From Lepidurus packardi (lineage: Eukaryota; Arthropoda; Branchiopoda; Notostraca; Triopsidae): DNA of 64,000 nt. The stretch covers positions 9,110,790-9,174,789 of the forward strand of contig JAKZAN010000002.1 of NCBI GenBank assembly GCA_023053545.1, read 5' to 3'. A program made the translations under genes and the position numbers. A model generated the notes under the pieces. The model searched no databases and was not told where the DNA came from. It saw nothing but the letters and a program-made list of their open reading frames with translations. This document shows positions 58,421-64,000 of the stretch, in pieces (positions within the stretch are counted from its first letter, which is position 1; each line of letters opens with the position of its first letter).

Positions 58421-61400
58421 ATGTCTAGCAGTAGTGAGTGTGATGAATTTTTTGATCTTGATGAGCAGTCAGGATTGAAGGCTTCTAATTCCAAGTAGGG
58501 CTCCCATCTTCAATATTGTCTTCTATATTGCAGTCTAGAAACCAACCGAGTGTACTGTGGTATCTTGTGTGCTAAACGTGACCTAAATATGAATTAATTC
58601 TTTCCTGATTTTTGGAAAAATTCATTGTTTTTTTTATTCTTTGTACAGATCAAATGCAGACGAAACTATTTTCCTGTCGCCTTACGCAACAAAACTTGGA
58701 AGCTCCGATGCAACAATGTCTGAATGTACTGGCAGGGATAGTCCGATCAGCCACAATCCCGTCATTCAGATAAACTCCTTAGTTGCTGAGTCCGATTCAG
58801 CTAATGCTGAGAGCAAACCTAAAGAAATTCAGCCTCCCGAATTCATGTTCAAAGAGCCGGCTAGTAAATTCAAACCCAGGCCTACTTCTTTAGTAGATGA
58901 CGCAAGAAAGGTAGAATTTGCTTTCTGTAATTCAGTTCTTAAATGTAATTTCTTATATGAGTTATTTAGGGCTCCTTTTCTGAGGATCAAAAGTGTCATG
59001 AGGTTGAAAAACGCCGCAGGAAGCTGGAAGATCTGCGAAAACGAATGCTGACTGATGAAGACGAAGGCGGTGGCAGTACTTCTGGTGCTAATGCTAGCCC
59101 ACCTGGTAGTCGAGGGTCTTCTTTAGATGGTGTGTATGCCCTAAGTACGAGCAAACATTCCCACCCTTTCCGCATCGTGGAACACGACGCTGTGTCGTTG
59201 CAAAGCACAATATCTTTAGGGCGAGTAGGTCGGATTTTAGGCAGCAGTAGCTCTGAAAGTGGCTTAAGGCCCGCGTCTAGCAAGGATAACATCAAAAGCA
59301 GTAAGGAAAGCGTCCAAACGGAAGACAAAGGATCCAAGATCAGTCTCGTGAAACTTGTTGAAACACCCCAAGAAGAAAAGCGAGACGTCCACATGCCTGA
59401 CCTTGTGGCAAGTACGAAAAGACCTCCATTAGCCCTGGTTTTCAATCCTGGGCAGGGCAGGCAGGAAGTGGTTATGCGCATTGAACTTCGCGACTCGCCT
59501 GATAAGCAAACGTCCGATCCTGTGGCTCCTCCTCGACGTAAGAAAAGAACCAAGGATTCTCCTACAGAAGTAAATGACGAAGTAATATTTTTTTACCCTT
59601 CTCAGTTAACAAAACTAATTGACCTTTAAATTAGGGTCCTTCGTCTGGGTCGTTACCCAGTCCGGCTTCTGCAGCCATTGAATCGTTGGCCAAAGACATA
59701 GCAAGTGCCTTGGATTTGAAAGCAGCCGTTAAAGGAGCTTACGTAGTTAAACCGCAGGTAATTTCCTTTTTATTTCCTTGCCTTTTCTTTCAATTTCCTT
59801 TCTAAACTTTGAATTGCTTGTTACGCTACTTTATTCTGCTTTTTATGCGTAGTATTGGACAAAGGTATTCACGTTATACATGTTAGAGAGTTGTGTGCAT
59901 ATGTCGTTATTCCTTAGGATAATGAAGCCAATAAAGCTGCACCTTCAGATGGGGAGAAAGTACCATTGCCAGGCTTTGCAGATGGTGCTCGACCTTCAAC
60001 TTCGGCTTTGGAAGTGCCGGGTTATTTTGACGATGGGGGACATAACCGAATTCGCCTCTCTTCGACGACTTTGGATGATGATGGCTTATTGCGACAGTTG
60101 AATATGCTGGTTCGCACCAGAACAGATTCCGGCAAACCTTTATCAGACCTGGTATTATTGAACTTGCGTTGTTATTTTCTTATTTTATTTATTTTTTATT
60201 TTTTTTAAGGAAATTCTTGAGCAAGTTACGGTGCTTAATTTAGATACGGGAGAACGCATTGCGTTAAGCGTGGCCGAAGATAAATTACCGCGCTGTGTTA
60301 ATCCTCTTTCCTTGCACATCATGCGTTTAACTTCAGAATACGTCAGGTAAATAAGTTTTTTCCTTATCTAAGCTTTTTATCCTGGTCAAATTGTGTTTTA
60401 TAGTAATAGCAGTTTGGAAAAGGAAAAAGAATCGGATGACGAAAGCGTGGACATGAAAAAAAGTCGATCGGATATGCCAGATGAAGGCGATACTGCTTCA
60501 CTCAGAAAAAAAACGTAATTTCAACAGAGTTTTCGAGGAATTTTATTATAAAAAGTCGAGCTTAGGTCCCAGTTGAAGAAATTCTTGGGTTCAACCATGA
60601 AAAAAACGGTGGATAAAGCCAAAATGATTGCTCAAGAAGTTTCCCATTCCAGGCACAAAGACAGAGAAGAAGTCATTGATATACCTGAGAATAGCACAGG
60701 TGGAGATCAACATCTAAAGGTAATTATACACTTTTATCGTATTTCTGCTTTTGCACTTAGACACTTGTGTTGCCAAAGTAAACTATAAAGAAGGCTAACA
60801 TAAAGGTACCTAATTCGTTTTGTTTCGTAGATGAAAGCTTCACATAGCCACAAGGGCCCTTACGAGTTTGATACTCTACAGTTGGTACAGGAAATTACTG
60901 GGGAGCACTCGGGGCCAATTTGGTGCATGAAGTTTTCCCAATGTGGTCGTTTGCTTGCTACGGCAGGTCAAGATCGTTTGCTGAGAATTTGGGTCCTCAG
61001 AGCAGCCTTTCCTTACTTCCAGGACATGCGTACTAAGTACAATGCAGATACAAAAGTAAATACCAAGTTTAAGCAGCAATTTAATTTGCTATTTTTATTG
61101 TTGTTTTCTATTTATTTTATTTAATGTATGAGTGTTTTAGGTTTCACCTACTCCATCGCAAGAAAGTTTGATTTCTCAGCATTCGTCCGAAGATCCAAAC
61201 TTGGCTGGTCATATGAGTGAAGAGCTGAATTCCTTGGATCACCGAGCTCCTTTTATGCCTAAACCGTTCTGCATTTACTCGGGTCATACGTCAGATCTGT
61301 TGGATGTATCTTGGTCTAAAGTGAGAAACTTCTTTTTCTTCGAGGCTGAAGTTAAAAGATTATTTTCTTTCTGTAGAACTACTTTATTTTGTCCTCTTCG

Positions 61401-62099
61401 ATGGACAAAACTGTGAGATTATGGCACATTTCTAGACGGGAATGCTTGTGTTGTTTCCAGCATATTGATTTCGTGACTGCAATTGCCTTTCACCCGAGGG
61501 TAATTCCCTATTTTCAACACAAAGCCATTTATGTTTTAATCCATTTTACTTTATAGGATGATCGTTATTTCCTGAGTGGATCCTTGGATGGCAAGTTAAG
61601 GTTGTGGAATATACCTGATAAGAAAGTAGCGTTATGGAACGAACTAGACGGAAGTACAAAGCTCATCACAGCTGCTAATTTCTGCCAAGTAAAACTTAAG
61701 TGAAATCGCTGGAGGATTAATTGCCAAATAATTGTGTCTTTTTAGAATGGAAAAGTAGCGGTAGTGGGCTCGTATGACGGTCGTTGTATTTTTTATACCA
61801 CAGAACAGCTTAAATACCATACACAAATTCACGTGAGGTCCTCCCGAGGCAAGAACGCCAAAGGACGCAAGATTACTGGTATTGAACCAATGCCCGGTGA
61901 AGATAAGGTAAGTTTAGAGACTTTGAAATTTCCCAGAAATATGTCTAAAGAAATGGAGCAATCCGTAATTTTTTTTTATACAGATTCTGATCACATCCAA
62001 TGATAGTCGTGTTCGCTTGTACGATTTAAGGGACCTGAGTTTATCGTGCAAGTATAAAGGGTGCGTCAACTTTAGCAGTCAAATCAAAGCCGGTTTTAG
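58421..62099 (+). CDS. WDR44: WD repeat-containing protein 44 (rabphilin-11), C-terminus not in window
   Basis: Fourteen exons: 58421-58494, 58649-58910, 58970-59581, 59635-59757, 59918-60151, 60210-60346, 60404-60514, 60566-60719, 60831-61055, 61141-61320, 61377-61499, 61557-61688, 61746-61907, 61984-62099. They give about 881 residues; the human protein has 913. Visible are an N-terminal FFAT-like EFFDLDE (9-15), a long disordered Ser-rich region, the RAB11-binding part ([35 protein letters not shown]), a basic [10 protein letters not shown] segment, and WD repeats ([83 protein letters not shown]). WDR44 links RAB11 endosomes and ER-endosome contacts. Exon 14 ends in a perfect donor (AG|GTAAGT), but the next exon (family SHDFTYLVSGSEDKYVYIWS) is not found up to 64000. 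ATG 58421 was chosen by homology; an in-frame ATG at 58280 exists. Confidence 0.94.
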
Positions 62100-62142
62100 G
62101 TAAGTAAAACCTCGTTTTTCTTCCCATTTCTGGCTTAAGAAC

Positions 62143-63420
62143 TTAAAATTGCATAGCTTTTGGCAAAGCGGAACAAGATTTGTAGTAGTCATCGGAATGC
62201 GTAACTTTCTGTTGCACATTCCATTCACAAGGCAGTGTGTAAAATATCGAAGGGTTTTCAACGCCCATTAATGTCAACCATTCCTCCAAATTGGGCATCG
62301 TTTCCTTCGTAGGAAATTCGTATTTCTTAATTATGTGGAATTGTCGTTCCAAGTTCGTTAATTCATGGCACTTCTTCGATTCGCGCATTTTCTGCAAGTC
62401 CAAGAGGATCAAACTGACGTCAAAGCCAGGCCAGCCATCTGGTTCCAGTTGTCCTAATCTGGGCTTCAGTGAATTCATAAGGCGATACATGGCAAATTGA
62501 TCCATAAACTTGGCATTTTGTGTTAACGCTACCCCCATAACTTGTTCTTTCTCAAATTTGTCAAATTGTGCATACAGCTGCACAATGTCAGCCCGGAACT
62601 TAAGCTTAGGGTTAAGAAAGATGACTCGATCCACTTCGGGGTAATGCCATGGTAAAATTAAAGGGAGCATTTGAGTGATCAAGGTTTCTTGAATCATGGG
62701 CAATGTAATGGTGGGGAAATGCCTATCAACTTGGCTAAGCAAATCGTGGTAAGTTTGTCCCAATAACTCCACCTGGTACGTGTATGTGCATGACGCTTGT
62801 TCTCCTGCTTTGCTAAAGATATCAGCGATGGCATCTTGACTCTCGGAATCGGTTAAGATATGGAACTGGATCGGCGCCGAACTATACAGTAGAATCCACG
62901 CAATCGTGTCTTTAGCCCTGTAGAAATTCCAATTTCGTAACTGCAAGCTTCTTTCTTAAGTTATTATTTTAAAAAGTGATTAGGTTTAGAAGTACCCAGC
63001 TGCTGCTAAAGGTTGTTGTCCAACGTAAAGGAGTCCGAGTAAGATATGAACGACAGTATTTGGTTTTAGGACTGTTTGTTGGGTAGGACTGAGCTTTAAC
63101 AAGGCTTGCTGATAAACATGTTCCGCGCTTTTCTGGGAATCGTCTTCCTACATCCAAAATTAGCATTTTAAATATTGAAAATATTCAGTATATAGCGAAA
63201 GAGAGGTCTTAAATCAGGGTATTGTAATGATTTGCCCGCAAAATTAAAAAATACTAGGAAGTATCCATACTTTGATGTAATTGTTAGGTGGGAAGTATGG
63301 TATGGGATCATTATGCGAGCTGGCTTCCGTTAGGTTAGCGGCTTTGGACCGTAATAAAACCGTGTATAGGGCAATGACACATAGTGATATTAGCACTGGA
63401 CCATAACGTGCACGTAGCAT
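62143..63420 (-). CDS. XXYLT1: XXYLT1-like glycosyltransferase, DxD motif absent
   Basis: Minus-strand exons 63420-63271, 63147-62996 and 62947-62143 give about 368 residues (human XXYLT1 about 393). The N-terminus (MLRARYGPVLISLCVIALYT) is a type II signal anchor, so Golgi/ER lumenal topology is expected. The large exon aligns with the GT8-fold domain: APIQFHILTDSESQDAI, IQETLITQMLPLILPWHYPE, LKFRADIVQLYAQFD, PGFDVSLILLDLQKMRES and LTLMGVENPSIFYTLPCEWN correspond to the human LHF...E, LDLDLKF, PGFNSGVMLLNLEAMRQS and MIGMEHPKLFHVLDCTWNRQ blocks. XXYLT1 adds the second xylose to O-glucose on Notch-type EGF repeats. Here the DxD is replaced by LNPKLKF (about 212-218), GFNSG reads GFDVS, the GDQD motif is missing, and the C-terminus is short. 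The exon 2/3 junction needs the acceptor AAG|C at 62948 to keep frame; the stronger-looking TTGCAG acceptor is out of frame. Family assignment is fairly firm; orthology and activity are not. Confidence 0.75.
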
Positions 63421-63504
63421 TTTTCTACGGGGATTGAAACACCTTTTTTTAGCTTTTAAATAGATTTCGAAGGGTTTTGTGAGAATGAAGGGAAGTTTTT
63501 CTAC

Positions 63505-63637
63505 CTGGATGTTAGTTGAGCTAGCGAGCAGTAAGTTCGATTCCCCATTAGGCTAATTGCTTGGAGCATTGAAGAGAAATTAAGTTTATTTTCACGGTTT
63601 TTGTGGCCCATAGTTTCGAGAGTTTCTTCTAGAGGAT
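63505..63637 (-). other. Candidate upstream exon of the XXYLT1-like gene
   Basis: On the minus strand a long pyrimidine tract ends TTCTGTAG at 63638, and an open stretch then runs to CATCCAG|GTAGAA at 63505. Splicing to the acceptor CCCCGTAG (exon from 63424) joins it in frame with the signal-anchor exon, giving a longer cytoplasmic tail starting at ATG 63611 (MGHKNRENKLNFSSM). It may instead be 5' UTR. Initiator-like TCAGTC words at about 63780-63820 (minus) suggest transcription starts nearby. Confidence 0.4.
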
Positions 63638-63640
63638 CTA

Positions 63641-64000
63641 CAGAAAAATAGAAATCGAATTCCGCGTTTACGTTACACAGGAGCCGTCGTCGATGACGAA
63701 CTGGCACTGGTTCTTCTGTGCCCCTTATTTTTTTAACGTTTCTTTCACACCTTGCTAGTTGGTAGTCCTTCGGAAGACTGAACTGTTCTTCACTAGAAAA
63801 TCTAACTGACTGAAGTTGATAAGTTGGAAAAAATCCGTTGGGTGTTGACTGTGTGCCGCGTCATTTACACCGCCAAAGCCAGAAGTTTGGGTTCAAAGCC
63901 CTTTCTAACATTTCCTTATTTTGATGGTGCCATACAAACGCATACCGCAGTAATTAATCTAAGCATCACCATATTAACAAATTTCTTTTAATGTCGTTTC
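63641..64000. other. Right end of window
   Basis: No further coding exon is recognised on either strand. In particular, no WDR44 exon for the last WD repeats was found on +. Probably the promoter side of the minus-strand gene. Confidence 0.5.

Noticed and set aside
62143-62500. Continuation of WDR44 in the plus-strand frames after 62100
   Set aside because: Reading through exon 14 hits a stop at once (AGG TAA). The plus-strand frames here are shadows of the minus-strand glycosyltransferase exon.
63530-63560. tRNA-like B box (GTTCGATTCC)
   Set aside because: The flanking bases do not form a T stem, and no anticodon or acceptor stem can be folded around it.

Overview
The window is animal nuclear DNA. 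Genes are split by GT-AG introns, mostly about 50-160 bp, and there are no operons or Shine-Dalgarno sites. An odd-paired-type ZIC gene and a single FMR1/FXR-type gene point to an invertebrate bilaterian. The fifth ZIC finger ([10 protein letters not shown]) and the FMR1 N-terminus look arthropod-like. A compact-intron crustacean or early-branching hexapod is my best guess, but the sequence alone does not settle the order.

Layout. (1) 1-11.6 kb: a two-exon ZIC/odd-paired transcription factor gene (+) with a 7.3-kb intron inside the zinc-finger region; the intron carries an inverted-repeat element. (2) About 11.6-43.6 kb: roughly 32 kb in which I recognise no gene on either strand. It is rich in homopolymers and A/T and holds a 122-bp foldback, a 40-bp tandem repeat, AT-rich palindromic repeats, several perfect hairpins and a solo-LTR-like segment. 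It could be the regulatory territory of ZIC. (3) 43.6-63.6 kb: a gene-dense block, all on + except the last gene: FMR1 (10 coding exons), SMC4 (19), TRAPPC1 (3), NUFIP1 (6), WDR44 (14 exons visible, C-terminus not in the window), and on - a divergent XXYLT1-like glycosyltransferase that starts 43 bp beyond the last visible WDR44 exon.

How they work together. The gene-dense block is mostly housekeeping: condensin (SMC4), TRAPP vesicle tethering (TRAPPC1), box C/D snoRNP assembly and FMRP binding (NUFIP1), RAB11/VAP-linked endosomal traffic (WDR44) and translational control (FMR1). NUFIP1 was named as a nuclear FMRP-interacting protein and lies about 10 kb from FMR1. All seven genes have human counterparts concentrated on a few chromosome arms (3q, Xq, 13q, 17p), which suggests a surviving piece of an ancestral bilaterian linkage group.

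The points most worth a second look are that linkage, the XXYLT1-like protein without the DxD motif, the possible nesting of its gene in a WDR44 intron, and the undescribed inverted-repeat elements. Exon limits were set by hand from splice motifs, reading frame and remembered family sequences; no alignment was run.
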